Below, in pieces: positions 32,966-44,989 of a DNA stretch of 64,000 bases. The position numbers and the translations under genes are program-made. The stretch's first letter is position 1, and each line of letters opens with the position of its first letter. The DNA comes from Elymus sibiricus (taxonomy: Eukaryota; Streptophyta; Magnoliopsida; Poales; Poaceae). The stretch spans positions 353,878,031 through 353,942,030 of the forward strand of contig CM077672.1 of the NCBI GenBank assembly GCA_039707655.1, read 5' to 3'. The notes under the pieces were generated by a model. It searched no databases. It was not told the origin of the DNA and saw only the letters and a program-made list of their open reading frames with translations.

Positions 32966-34486
32966 TGATACGTCTCTGTCGTATCTATAATTTTTGATTG
33001 TTTCATGCCAATATTCTACAACTTTCATATACTTTTGGCAACATTTTATATTATTTCTGGGACTAACATATTGATCCAGTGCCCAATGCCAGTTCATGTT
33101 TGTTGCATGTTTTTTGTTTCGCAGAAAATCCATATCAAACGAAGTCCAACCATGATAAAAATTTACAGAGATTTATTTTAGAATATATGTGATTTTTGGG
33201 AAAAAGGATCAATGCGAGACAATGCTCGAGGGGCCCACAAGCTCAGAGGGCGCGCCCCCTACCCTGGGCGCGCCCAGCAGGCTTGTGGCTACCCCGTAAG
33301 GTGGTTGATGCCCTTCTTTCTCCGCAAGAAAGATAATTTCCAGATAAAAATACCCTCAAAATTTCAGCCCAATCAGAGTTATGGATCTCCAGGAATATAA
33401 GAAACGGTGAAGGGCCAGAAAACAGAAACGCGAAACAGAAGAGAACAGAGAGAGAGATCCAATCTCAGAGGGGCTCCTGCCCTCCGGGAGACATGGTGGC
33501 CATGGACCAGAGGGGAGACTCTCCTCCCATCTAGGGGGAGGCCAAGGAAGAAGAAGAAGGAGGGGGGCTCTCTCCCCCTCTCTCCCGGTGGCGCCGGAAC
33601 GCCGCCGGGACAACCATCGTGACGGCGATCTACACCAACAACTTCGCCGCCGTCAACACCAACTCTCTCCCCCTCTATGCAGCGGTGTAACACTTCTTCT
33701 CCCCACTGTAATCTCTACTTAAACATGGTGCTTAACACTATATATTATTATCCAATGATATGTGGCAATCCTATGATGTTTGAGTAGATTCGTTTTGTCC
33801 TATGGGTTGATTGATGATCGTGATTGGTTTGAGTTGTATGTTTTATTTTGGTGCTGTCCTATGGTGCCCTCCGTGTCGCGCAAGCATGAGGGATTCCCGC
33901 TGTAGGGTTTGCAATATGTTCATAATTCTCTTATAGTGGGTTGCGTGAGTGACTGAAACACAAACCCGAGTAAGGGGGTTGTTGCGTATGGGAGTAAAGA
34001 GGACTTGCTACTTAATGCTATGGTTGGGTTTTACCTTAATGATCTTTGGTAGTTGCGGATGCTTGCTCGAGTTCCAATCATAAGTGCTTATGATACAAGT
34101 ACGGAAAGTATGTTAGCTCATGCCTCTCCCTCATATAAAATTGCAATAATGATTACCGGTCTAGTTATCGATTGCCTAGGGACAAATCCTTCTCTTGTGT
34201 TACCAAAGGCAACTAACTTTTATTATCTTGCAAATTACTCATAGTTTTATTCTCGCAAAGTACTCCTAGTTTTATTCTTGCAAAGTAGTTCTAGTATTAC
34301 ACCTACAAAGTACTTCTAGTTTCATACTTGTTCTAGGTAAAGCAAACGTTAAGTGTGCGTAGAGTTGTATCGATGGTTGATAGAACTTGAAGGGAATATT
34401 GATTCTACCTTTAGCACCTCATTGGGTTTGACACTCTTATTTATCGAGAAAGGCTATAGCTGATCCCCTATACTTGTGGGTTATCA
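32966..34486 (+). repeat. 5' LTR of Gypsy D
   Basis: This 1521-bp LTR begins tgatacgtctctgtcg and ends gggttatca. It contains a GC-rich block (33220-33680) with ggcgcgcc words, also present in the other LTR. Differences from the 3' LTR are scattered single bases. Confidence 0.95.
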
Positions 34487-34497
34487 AGACATTTTTC

Positions 34498-34515
34498 TTG
34501 CGCCGTTGCCGGGGA
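34498..34515 (+). other. Primer binding site of Gypsy D
   Basis: The sequence ttgcgccgttgccgggga differs by one base from the TGGCGCCGTTGCCGGGGA site of Gypsy A and B. It lies 11 bp after the 5' LTR. Confidence 0.82.
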
Positions 34516-34605
34516 GCAATAGCGTGGGTTGATATTCTCGTGTGTGCTTGTTTGCTTTATCACTAAGTAGTTTTTATTTCGTGCTCTTGTTTTCTATCTT
34601 TAGTT

Positions 34606-35942
34606 ATGGGTAGGAAACGTAAAATACCAAAAAAAAAATAGTTGTACTTGCTAAACCAATGGTTGAAGAACCACCCAAAATCTTTCATACTGCCGAAGCT
34701 TTCTACTTGGATCATCTTCGATCCCTTTGTGCTCGTGCTGAAAACCCAACTAGCTTAGTTGAGGGAAAATCATTAGATGAGCATGCTTGTTTTGTGCGAC
34801 ACCGCTTGTCTCAAAAAGGGAAACTCTTAAGGTATCAAATTAATTGTTTGGAATGATATGCTTGGAATTTATGTGAAATATATGATTTTACTTGTTGTTC
34901 TGAAAACCCGAAAAAACACCTTCAGTACCAATGTGAGTTTAAGGATAATGGAATCTTATCTTCTTATGCCAAAGGTGTTTATAGTTACTATGATATTGAA
35001 CAAATTAAAGAATTTGTTGCTTTTAAGGATGCATATGAAATTGCTTCTTTGATTGAAAAGTGTGATGCTACTCTTTTCAAATCTGAAAATTTTGCCATAC
35101 TTAAATATTGCTATGAAAACTATGCTTCTAATGCTTATGTTAAAGAATATATTGAGGACACCTCCGCTGTCCAAGAGGAGACTAACGTTTTGCAAGAATC
35201 TATGGAAGAAGAAATTGATCACATTGTGAGCTCATTAGATGAAAAAGATGACGAGGAGAGCGAAGAACAAAGGGAGGAAGAGCGGATTAGCTACCCGTGC
35301 CCACCTTCTAATGATAGTAACTCTTGAACTCATACATTGTTTAACTTCCCTTCGTGCTTACCAAAGGATGAATGCTATGATGCCTTTGATTCGATTGAAA
35401 TATCCCTTTTTGATGAAATTGATGCTTGCTATGCTTGTGGCCATGATGCCAATTTGAATGATGCTTATGGAGATGAACTTGCTATAGTTCCTTATGTTAA
35501 GAATGAAATTGTTGCTATTGCACCCACACATGATAGTCCTATTATCTTTTTGAATTCTCCCAACTACACTATATCGGAGAAGTTTGTGCTTATTAAGGAT
35601 TATATTCATGGGTTGCGTTTTACCGTTGCACATGATGATTTTGATGGATATAATATGCATGTGCTTAATGCTCCTACTTGCAATTATTATGAGAGAGGAA
35701 CTACATCTCCACCTCTCTATGTTTCCAATACGATAAAATTGCAAGAAACTGTTTATACTATGCATTGGCCTTTACTTGATGTGCATGAATTGTTCTTTTA
35801 TGACATGCCGATGCATAGGAAGAGAGTTAGACTCCGTTGTTCTATGATATATGTTGCTTTGTGCTCACTAATAAATTACAAATCATTGCTAATTAAAATT
35901 GGCTTTGATATACCTTGGGATCCGGGTGAATCGATTACTTGA
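34606..35942 (+). pseudogene. Gypsy D ORF, unknown function (gag-position)
   Basis: An ATG at 34606 opens MGRKRKIPKKK, but a run of A's shifts the frame. Coding continues as MVEEPPKIFHTAEAFYLDHL (34659), is broken by stops at about 34855 and 35325, and resumes as FNFPSCLPKDECYDAFDSIE to 35942. The middle is very acidic (DEKDDEESEEQREEE). No protease or polymerase motif is seen, and it does not resemble the Gypsy B ORF. I recognise the sequence from Triticeae non-autonomous Gypsy elements without known function. Confidence 0.7.
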
Positions 35943-38900
35943 GCACTATATGCCTAGCTTAATGGCTTTAAAGAAAGCGCTGCCTGGGAGACAACCCAGA
36001 AGTTTTAAAGAGTCATTTTATTCTGTTGTGTGCTTTTAAAAAGTTTAAAAAAAATATATAGAGGGAACCTAAAACTTTTTCAAAAAGAAAAGTGAAAGTG
36101 AGACATATGAGCAATGTGGAAGTGGGGGCTAGCCTTGAACTTTGTTCATGCCCATGGAAACTTTGTGAACCTTGATTACAGAAACTTTTCAACAAAAATA
36201 ATTATCCCCTTGTACAAATCCATTGTATTATAAAAATAATGTGTCAAGATTTACCTTTAGGGTGTTTAAATTGCTTGCTTGGTGTGTGCAGTGCAAAAAC
36301 AGAAACTTTTGCTGTAGTGTTTGAATTTCTATAATTTACTGGAACATGCAAAAATTCTGAAATTTTTACACAGTACTGCTATGCAAATTTTTTATCACGT
36401 CCTAATTTTTCAGAATTGTTTGAGTTATAGAAGTATATGTTTCATTTGCATCTTTACAGACTGTCCTGTTTTCACAGATAGCTGTTATAGTTTCTTTATT
36501 TGCGTATGTTTGAAATCTTGTTGAGCCCCGTTGACTTGGGATCCATAGAATTGTGATAGCATACAGTGGGTAATGTTTGATTATAATTATACAATAATGT
36601 TACAGAAGGACATGATGGGATTTGATGTTATATGTACTAACCACTCTAATAAAAAGTTCGGTTAAGTTTTGTGTGGATGAAGTGTTCGAAGAACGAGGAT
36701 GTATCGATATGAGGAGAATAAGGAGAGGCAAGAGCTCAAGCTTGGGGATGCCCAAGGCACCCCAAGTAAATATTCAAGGAGACTCAAGCGTCTAAGCTTG
36801 GGGATGCCCCGGAAGGCATCCCATCTTTCTTCGACAATTATCGGTATGTTTCGTTTTTTGTTTTGTTCACATGATATGCGTAAATTCTTGGAGCGTCGTT
36901 TGCTTTTTATTTTTCTTTTAATAATGCATCATGCTGGTATGAGATAGTCCTTGGTTGATTTATAGAATGCTCTTTGCACTTCACTTATATCTTTTGAGTA
37001 TGGCTTTATAGAATGCTTCATGTGCTTCACTTAAATCATTTGAAGTTTGGATGCCTGTTTCTCTACATATAGAAAACTGTTATTTATAGAATGCTCTTTT
37101 GCTTCACTTATATTTATTAGAGCATGGGCAAGTATTTTGTAGAAAGAATTAAACTCTCATGCTTCACTTATATCTATTTAGAGAGTCAACAGGAATTGGT
37201 CATTCACATGGTTAGTCATAAAATCCTACATAAAACTTGTAGATCACTGAATATGATAAGTTTGATTCCTTGCAATAGTTTTGTGATATTGAGATGGTAA
37301 TATGTGGGAGCTACTAATGAATGATTGTGGTTTAGTAAGAATATTGGTGTTAAGGTTTGTGATTCCCGAAGCATGCACGTATGGTTTGTCATTATGGTAA
37401 GAAGTTGGAGCATGATTTATTATTGATTGTCTACCTTATGAGTGGCGGTCGGGGACGAGCGATGGTCTTTTCCTACAAATATATCCCCCTAGGGGCATGC
37501 GTAGTAGTACTTTGCTTCGAGGGCTAATAAACTTTCGCAATAAGTATGTGAGTTCTTTATGACTAATGTGAGTCCATGGATTATACGCACTCTCACCCTT
37601 CCGCAATTTGCTAGCCTCTTCGGTATCGTGCATTGCCCTTTCTCACCTCGAGGGTTGGTGCAAACTTCGCCAGTGCATCCAAACCCCGTGATATGATACA
37701 CTCTATCACACATAAGCCTCCTTATATCTTTCTCAAAACAGCCACCATACCTACCTATTATGGCATTTCCATAGCCATTCCGAGATATATTGTCATGCAA
37801 CTTCCATCATCATCATATACATGACTTGAGCATTCATTGTCATATTTCTTTGCATGATTGTAAGATAGCTAGCATGATTTTCATGGCTTGTCCGTTTTTT
37901 TGATATCTTTGCTACGCTAGATCATTGCACATCCTGGTACACTGCCACAGGCATTCATATAGAGTCATCTTGTATAGTTTTTATCGAGTTGTAATATTGA
38001 GTTGTAAGTAAATAAAAGTGTGATGATCATCATTATTAGAGCATTGTCCCAATGAGGAAAGAATGGTGGAGACTAATGAGTCCTCGAAAAAGTAGGGATG
38101 AGGTCCATGAGACTGTTCTAAAAAAAAGGCCAAAAAGAGCCCACCAAAAAAAAAGAGAAAAAAACAAAAAAATAAGAGAAAAAGAGAGAAGGGGCAATGC
38201 TACTATCCTTTACCACACTTGTGCTTCGGAGTAGCACCATGTTTTTCATATAGAGAGTCTCCTGAGTTGTCACTTTCATATACTAGTGGGAATTTTTCAT
38301 TATAGAACTTGGCTTGTATATTCTGATGATGGGCTTCCTCAAATGCCTGAGGTCTTCATGAGCAAGCAAGTTGGATGCACACCCACTTAGTTTTCAATTT
38401 GAGCTTTCATACACTTATAGCTCTTAGTGCATCCGTTGCATGGCAATCCCTACTCCTCGCATTGACATCAATTGATGGGCATCTCCATAGCCCGTTGATT
38501 AGCCGCGTCGATGTGAGACTATCTTCCCTTTTTTGACTTCCCCTTATTAATCTCCATCACCGCATTCTATTCCACCCATAGTGCTATATCCATGGCTTGC
38601 GCTCATGTATTGTGTGGGGGTTGAAAAAGCTGAAGCGCGTTAAAAAGTATGAACCAATTGCTCGGCTTGTCATCGGGGTAGTGCATGATAAATACTTTAT
38701 GTTAAGAAGATGGAGCATGACAAGATTATATGATTTTGTAGGGATAACTTTCTTTAGCATTTTTATTTTGAAAGGCATGATTGTTTGTTGGTATGCCCGA
38801 GTATTGATGTCTCTATATCAAATTATAGACTATTGCTTTGAATCACTCGTGTCTTAATATTCATGTCATGATTAGATTAAATGATCAAGATTATGCTAGG

Positions 38901-38975
38901 TAGCATACCACATCAAAAATTATCTTTTTATCATTTACCTACTCGAGGACGAGCAGGAATTAAGCTTGGGGATGC
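35943..38975 (+). other. Gypsy D 3' interior, non-coding
   Basis: After the ORF comes gcctgggagacaaccca, common in this lineage, then AT-rich DNA. Short repeats with ttcacttatatct words (36960-37180) and blocks shared with Gypsy B in reverse follow. The polypurine tract taagcttggggatgc ends at 38975. I see no gene. Confidence 0.65.
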
Positions 38976-40497
38976 TGATAAGTCTCCGTCGTATCTATAA
39001 TTTTTGATTGTTTCATGCCAATATTCTACAACTTTCATATACTTTTGGCAACATTTTATATTATTTTTGGGACTAACATATTGATCCAATGCCCAGTGTC
39101 AGTTCCTGTTTGTTGCATGTTTTTTGTTTCACATAAAATCCATATCAAACGAAGTCCAAACACGATAAAAATTTACAAAGATTTATTTTAGAATATATGT
39201 GATTTTTGGGAAAAAGAATCAACGCGAGACGACGCTCGAGGGGCCCACAAGCTCAGAGGGCGCGCCGCCCTACCCTGGGCGCGCCCAGCAGGCTTGTGGC
39301 TACCCTGTAAGGAGGTTGGTTCCCTTCTTTCGCCGCAAGAAAGATAATTTCCGGATAAAAATCCCCTCAAAATTTCAGCCCAATCGGAGTTACGGATCTC
39401 CGGGAATATAAGAAACGGTGAAGGGCCAGAAAACAGAAACGCGAAACAGAAGAGAACAGAGAGAGAGATCCAATCTCGGAGGGGCTCCTGCCCTCCGGGA
39501 GCCATGGCGGCCATGGACCAGAGGGGAAACTCTCCTCCCATCTAGGGGGGAGGCCAAGGAAGAATAATAAGGAGGGGGCTCTCTCCCCCTCTCTCCCGGT
39601 GGCACCGGAACGCCGCCGGGGCAACCATCGTGACGGCAATCTACACCAACAACTTCGCCGCCGTCAACACCAAATCTCTCCCCCTCTATGCAGCGGTGTA
39701 ACAGCTCTTCTCCCCGCTGTAATCTCTACTTAAACATGGTGCTTAACGCTATATATTATTATCCAATGATATGTGGCAATCCTATGATGTTTGAGTAGAT
39801 TCGTTTTGTCCTATGGGTTGATTGATGATCGTGATTGGTCTGAGTTGTATGTTTTATTTTGGTGCTGTCCTATGGTGCCCTCCGTGTCGCACAAGTGTGA
39901 GCGATTCCCGCCGTAGGGTTTGCAATACGTTCATAATTCTCTTATAGTGGGTTGCGTGAGTGACTGAAACACAAACCCGAGTAAGGGGGTTGTTGCGTAT
40001 GGGAGTAAAGAGGACTTGCTACTTAATGCTATGGTTGGGTCTTACCTTAATGATCTTTGGTAGTTGCAGATGCTTGCTAGAGTTCCAATCATAAGTGCAT
40101 ATGATACAAGTACGGAAAGTATGTTAGCTCATGCCTCTCCCTCATATAAAATTGCAATAATGATTACATGTCTAATTATCGATTGCCTAGGGACAAATCC
40201 TTCTCTTGTGTTACAAAAGCCAACTAACTTTTATTATCTTGCAAATTACTCGTAGTTTTATTCTCGCAAAGTACTCCTAGTTTTATTCTTGCAAAGTAGT
40301 TCTAGCATTACACCTACAAAGTACTTCTAATTTCATACTTGTTCTAGGTAAAACAAACGTTAAGTGTGCGTAGAGTTGTATCGGTGGTCGATAGAACTTG
40401 AAGGGAATATTGATTCTACCTTTAGCTCCTCGTTGGGTTCGACACTCTTATTTATCGAGAAAGGCTACAACTTATCCCCCATACTTGTGGGTTATCA
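38976..40497 (+). repeat. 3' LTR of Gypsy D
   Basis: This 1522-bp LTR begins tgataagtctccgtcg and ends gggttatca. It is followed by the tgtac duplication and then Mutator coding sequence in reverse. Confidence 0.95.
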
Positions 40498-41374
40498 TGT
40501 ACTCACTGAATGCATTTCTCAGTTCTGCAACAACGGGGAATACCATGCCGAGTCTGAATGTTGGAGCTTTGAAGTCCTCTGCTCTGAAGCTTGTCAGTTT
40601 CAGGTTCTTCGTGTTCTGATCTTCCTCACCTGAAGAAGAAAGCTCTAAATCATCGGTTACATAGTCACTATCTTCTGCAACTAGCCTTTCTTCCTCTTTT
40701 CCCCTCCATCTTCTACATCCCTATCCACCCACTACGAAGAAATTGTCATCATCCTTGTCAACCCTGCTCTCCTTCTGCTCTTCTAATGGAACTGTGCCAG
40801 AAGAATCAATTGCAATTGGAACTGGAGGCTCCTAGTGAGAAAATGTATTTCTCTCTTGTTTGACACCCCTAAATACACCATTACTTGCAGATGTGCCACT
40901 TCTCTACATATCTGTGCTGGCATTAGGCTTTTTCGGACTAATGACATGTGGTAGTGGTGGTGATCCAACCATGCCAACATCATCTACATCAAATGTTCTA
41001 AAAAACATGTTAATTGACATAAAGAACAAAGTGCTTGATCTTTGGCACGACCGTTGTCATACTAAGTGTGTCTATATCACGGTCCACAAGATGCAATCCA
41101 TCATGAAATTTCTTCCGAGGAAGCACCCAATAAACATCGACCATACAGGATCATTGCCAATTTTTCACACAAAATCTTTTATCCAAAGTGGAGACCAAGT
41201 GTCAATATCACAGTGATCAAAGTAGTCAATTATGTCATTTATGTGCCTCTTGTTGATGCCAATATCGCAAAAGAAACCACCGTGACGTGTCTCTACTGTG
41301 AACACTTCATCATCGGGACCTAACAATGCATAAATCCAAAACCTTAAATATTTTTTTTGGGAAATCAAGAACAA
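40498..41374 (-). pseudogene. Mutator-like (MULE) transposase, N-terminal part
   Basis: The minus strand starts near 41374 and encodes VETRHGGFFCDIGINKRHI and DHCDIDTWSPLWIKDFV, the N-terminal domain found in many grass MULE transposases. A stop-rich stretch (about 41160-40900) follows, then an acidic linker (EDSDYVTDDLELSSSGEED), and FKAPTFRLGMVFPVVAELRN leading into the DNA-binding domain of the Mutator family. The frame is broken in several places. The DDE catalytic core would lie beyond the LINE and is not in the window. Confidence 0.75.
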
Positions 41375-41727
41375 ATATATGGCCCCAACCAGACGGAATC
41401 GAAACTACAGTGTATTATTCAGTTAAGTTCAGTCACCGCTTCGTGCGAGATTCAAATGCAGCCGCCCATCTTCAATCCAGCGGACCACAAATCGTCTTAC
41501 TGCTTCACCCTAGCTCAAGCTTATAGTCGACGTTGATCTACGATCGGACGACCCTCATCGTTCAGTGTGTCGTTGTTTACTTTCTGGCAAGACTCACCTG
41601 CTCCCCTCTATGCTTTCTTACCTTTACTTGGATTGTAATGGCCATGATGCCTCAAATTTGTAGAGAGCCTGGTATCCCATTTTGTAAGATTCAGTGAGCG
41701 CGAGTTCATTCAATAGTTCGAACCTAA
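41375..41727. other. Spacer between MULE remnant and Harbinger-like element
   Basis: No gene is seen. The stretch could hold the MULE 5' leader and terminal repeat, but I cannot identify a TIR because the partner end is outside the window. Confidence 0.4.
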
Positions 41728-42819
41728 GAGCATCTACAACCGGATACACCAAATTCAGCCCCTCAAACGCCCGCGGACGCACCCGGGCGTGTCCGCGGGC
41801 AGTGACCGGGCAGTCCTCAAATTTTCTTCTCTGCATCAGAATACCTCATACTTGAACTCTTAAAATCATACAAACCACGCAAAGTAAACATCTACGTAGT
41901 ACGTAGATCAACTAAACCTACACCACGCTACTCGTTGTGGCCGGAGATGTCCACTATCTCCATTCCAGGCTCCGGGTACATGGGCGGCAGATGCAACTCC
42001 GGCTCCGCAGCGTCCTCCACCTTCATCTCCGCATCCACCTCGTCGAAAAGTGTGTCGGTCTCCGCTTGTTCTGCCGGATGAAGCGCCGGTTGGACTCCGG
42101 GTACGCCTCATCTTGGATGGACTCCAGGATGACGGTCTGCTCCGCCATGTCCGCCGCTTAGGTGACCTCGAACTTCGTCATGGCGTCCTCCATGGCGAAG
42201 TCTGCAACCGGCACTGGCTCCTCCTCTTCCTCCTCCTCCTCCGGATCCACCCCCTCCATGGATCCCCCTCCTTTTCCCCCTCCGGCTCCGGCGAGTCCGG
42301 AGGTAGGTCAGCTGTGATCCGGGTGGCGCGCCTCGCCCTGATCTACTCCTGCATCTGGAACCGGTGCTTCGGCGTTAGCATAGCGTAAGTAGTCTTCTTC
42401 TGCCGGGCCATGGCGGAGGCAGACGGCGATGGAAGAGGGAGGCGGGGACAGAGAGAAATGGTTTGGCTCGGCCTGGCGGCGCAGATAGGGGGAAAGAGGA
42501 TGTGGCTAGGGCTGGGGGACGCCATCCGGCTTAAATAGCCGGACTTTGGCCTCAGGCGGTGAGCCAGAGCGGCGCCACGCGGTGTTCATACCCCCACCGG
42601 AGGAGACGCCCATCGAACCGTTGGGTTTTTGGGCGATTTCGTGTGGGACCCGGCCCTCCCCATATCCGCTTTAGATTTGGGCTAGATATGAGGGGTGTCG
42701 GTCAGCCCGGGCGAGCCCGGTTTGAGGCGCTCGGATAGGTCAGTTTTTTTACCGGTCAGTGACTGGGTGGTCCGGCCGGGCGTTTGAGACCGGTTTAAGG
42801 CGTCCGGCTGTAGATGCTC
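41728..42819 (-). mobile_element. Harbinger-like non-autonomous DNA transposon
   Basis: The ends gagcatctacaaccggat and its partner cgtccggctgtagatgctc are inverted repeats of about 17 bp with two mismatches. Subterminal cgggcgt and gaccgggcag words are also mirrored. The flanking triplets taa and tgg do not match, so a clean 3-bp duplication is not confirmed. Inside, the minus strand has MARQKKTTYAMLTPKHRFQM followed by a stop and a glutamate/proline-rich remnant, a short protein I recognise from other Triticeae elements with these ends. No DDE transposase is present. Confidence 0.65.
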
Positions 42820-42829
42820 TGGCACGCGG

Positions 42830-43070
42830 AGATCTTTTCCGCTCCTCCACCTACGCACCCGTCCGTCGCTCCAATGCCCAACCGCGGCCACTCGAAACTC
42901 CACGGCGCGCTAGCGCTTGCACAAGTTAGCGGCTGCGGTCGCCCGACGTGAGCCGCGGGTTTGGAGGGGGGCTCTATCGGCGAGATGCGCCGACGATGGA
43001 TGGAGTGAGTCGTCCTTGGCCACAAAAACATCGTCCCACTCGAACTACAACGTACTACGCGCCCGGCGCC
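42830..43070 (-). repeat. Duplicated copy of the B-box gene upstream region
   Basis: This stretch matches 49940-50160, upstream of the first B-box gene, in the same orientation. Shared words include tagcggctgcggtcg, gtgagccgcg, gggggctc and gatgcgccgacg. No B-box coding sequence follows on its left side, where the Harbinger-like element lies. It is best read as the stranded promoter-side remnant of a third B-box copy. Confidence 0.7.
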
Positions 43071-43206
43071 CACGCCGACGCACCGGCCTCTATCACTCGG
43101 TTGACCGATGAAAAGTTCGTTCTCCGTCGAGTCGACCTTAGATGTTTTTCTTTTCGGAAAGGCCAAAGCCAGGCGTGGAGCTTTCTTCTATACTACTATT
43201 AAAAGA

Positions 43207-44598
43207 GCAAACATGAGTTCTCCCAAAGCCACACAATAAATTGTACACAGAATAACCAAAACCGTCAGATCAAATCAACTTAAACACATCCAACTGTCCA
43301 TATTACGTCAATGATCTGCCATCCGGATCAACGTCTGTGATGAAATGTTCTGCCGAGCAGACGCGTGGTCTGCCGATTGTTCTAGCGCTCCACGTCCCGA
43401 TCCCGGCGGCCCCGCCCGCAGCTCCTTGATTTTTGGGTCGATTACCCCCGAATCGTGCCTCTTTGACCCATCTTTCTCTCCCTAGATCGAGAAATACGGA
43501 TCCGCAGCAACGTTGCGCTGCCGCTCCTCCCTTCCCCTCCTTCCGTGCGCTTCTCGATCCACCACGAGTCCACCCTGCCTCTGGCCGCGCCCGCGCTCCT
43601 GCAAGCCGCCGACGACCTCCTCTGCCGGTCAGCCGCGCCCAACGCTCTCCTTCCTGTTCTCTCCCTCTTCTCACTAATCTCTCTCCCTCTCTTGGTTCCC
43701 ACACTACAGGACGACATGGCCACCAGAGGCCGGGGCACGCGGCCGCGATGGCCCCGAGCTCGGTGGTGTGGAGCCATTGGAGGCGCCGGCGAGGCCGAGG
43801 TCGAGGTCGGTGAGCCAGGCGGCGGCGGTCGGGTGCGCATCGAGCGCTGACATGACATCCTCCGCCCAGCAGTAGAACTTGGAGAGGTCGAGGGCAGTGA
43901 TTGCAAACATGAGTTCTCCCAAAGCCACACAATAAATTGTACACAGAATAACCAAAACCGTCAGATCAAATCAACTTAAACACATCCAACTGTCCATATT
44001 ACGTCAATGATCTGCCATCCGGATCAACGTCTGGGATGAAATGTTCTGCCGAGCAGACGCGTGGTCTGCCGATTGTTCTAGCGCTCCACGTCCCGATCCC
44101 GGCGGCCCCGCCCGCAGCTCCTTGATTTTCGGGTCGATTACCCCCGAATCGTGCCTCTTTGACCCATCTTTCTCTCCCTAGATCGAGAAATACGGATCCG
44201 CAGCAACGTTGCGCTGCCGCTCCTCCCTTCCCCTCCTTCCGTGCGCTTCCCGATCCACCACGAGTCCACCCTGCCTCTGGCCGCGCCCGCGCTCCTGCAA
44301 GCCGCCGACGACCTCCTCTGCCGGTCAGCCGCGCCCAACGCTCTCCTTCCTGTTCTCTCCCTCTTCTCACTAATCTCTCTCCCTCTCTTGGTTCCCACAC
44401 TACAGGACGACATGGCCACCAGAGGCCGGGGCACGCGGCCGCGATGGCCCCGAGCTCGGTGGTGTGGAGCCATTGGAGGCGCCGGCGAGGCCGAGGTCGA
44501 GGTCGGTGAGCCAGGCGGCGGCGGTCGGGTGCGCATCGAGCGCTGACATGACATCCTCCGCCCAGCAGTAGAACTTGGAGAGGTCGAGGGCAGTGATT
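43207..44598. repeat. Tandem duplication, 696-bp unit, two nearly identical copies
   Basis: Copy 1 is 43207-43902 and copy 2 is 43903-44598; every landmark recurs exactly 696 bp later. I see only about three differences (gtctgtgatg/gtctgggatg, ttttgggtcg/ttcgggtcg, gcttctcgat/gcttcccgat). The unit starts about 20 bp inside the Helitron 5' end and contains the 3' part of the D3-like fragment. The junction shows only a short gc overlap. It is very recent. Confidence 0.95.
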
Positions 44599-44965
44599 GC
44601 GGGGCAGGCCTGGAGCAGTGGCTCGAGATCAGCGCCGCCGGGGAGATCGACGCTGTTGCTCGGCGATCTCTTCCGGGTGGAGCGGGAGGTCGTTGGAGGA
44701 GGAGGACGTGGGCCGTGGGCGCCCCGCGATTCACGAGGCCAAGGAGAGCCGCAGGTGGCCCCATAGCGAGACCAGCGAGAGGTCGAGTCGCTCGAGCGCC
44801 GGGAAGCAGAAGATGGCGGGAGCAGCAGGAAGTCGGGCGTCGTCGGGTCCCCGCGCAGCGCCATCGCGCCCTGCGTCGCCCGCTCCGCCGCCGGCAGCCT
44901 GCCGCACGCCATCGAGGCCCGGTGCCGCGGCCGCGACCGAGGGTCGCCCAGGATGCCCAGGATGA
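44420..44965 (-). pseudogene. D3/MAX2-like F-box/LRR gene fragment (strigolactone/karrikin signalling F-box protein)
   Basis: On the minus strand, shifting frames encode LGDPRSRPRHRASMACGRLP and AAERATQGAMALRGDP, then FCFPALERLDLSLVSLWGHL, LPLHPEEIAEQQ, and GADLEPLLQACPAITALDLS, KFYCWAEDVMSALDAHPTAA, LTDLDLGLAGASNG, TELGAIAAACPGL. This order matches the N-terminal LRR region of D3/MAX2 as I remember it. The part between PEEIAEQQ and GADLEPLL is missing, the F-box start is missing, and similarity ends after ACPGL. Exon-like sequence is joined to unrelated DNA, as expected for a Helitron capture. The last part is repeated at 43717-43902. No functional protein is possible. Confidence 0.7.
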
Positions 44966-44989
44966 TCCACACAAACTAAACAACAAGGA

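Larger units (their letters stand above)
32966..40497 (+). mobile_element. Gypsy D: non-autonomous LTR retrotransposon
   Basis: LTRs at 32966-34486 and 38976-40497 begin TGATACGTCTCTGTCG or TGATAAGTCTCCGTCG and end GGGTTATCA. The duplication is tgtac (32961-32965 and 40498-40502). The primer site is at 34498-34515 and the polypurine tract at 38961-38975. The interior has one broken ORF in the gag position and no pol. Its 3' interior (36700-38975) matches the Gypsy B interior in reverse. It lies in Mutator transposase sequence. Confidence 0.95.

Noticed and set aside
36000..38975. Possible host gene in the 3' interior of Gypsy D
   Set aside because: Frames are short, and the sequence is shared with Gypsy B and bounded by LTR and polypurine tract.
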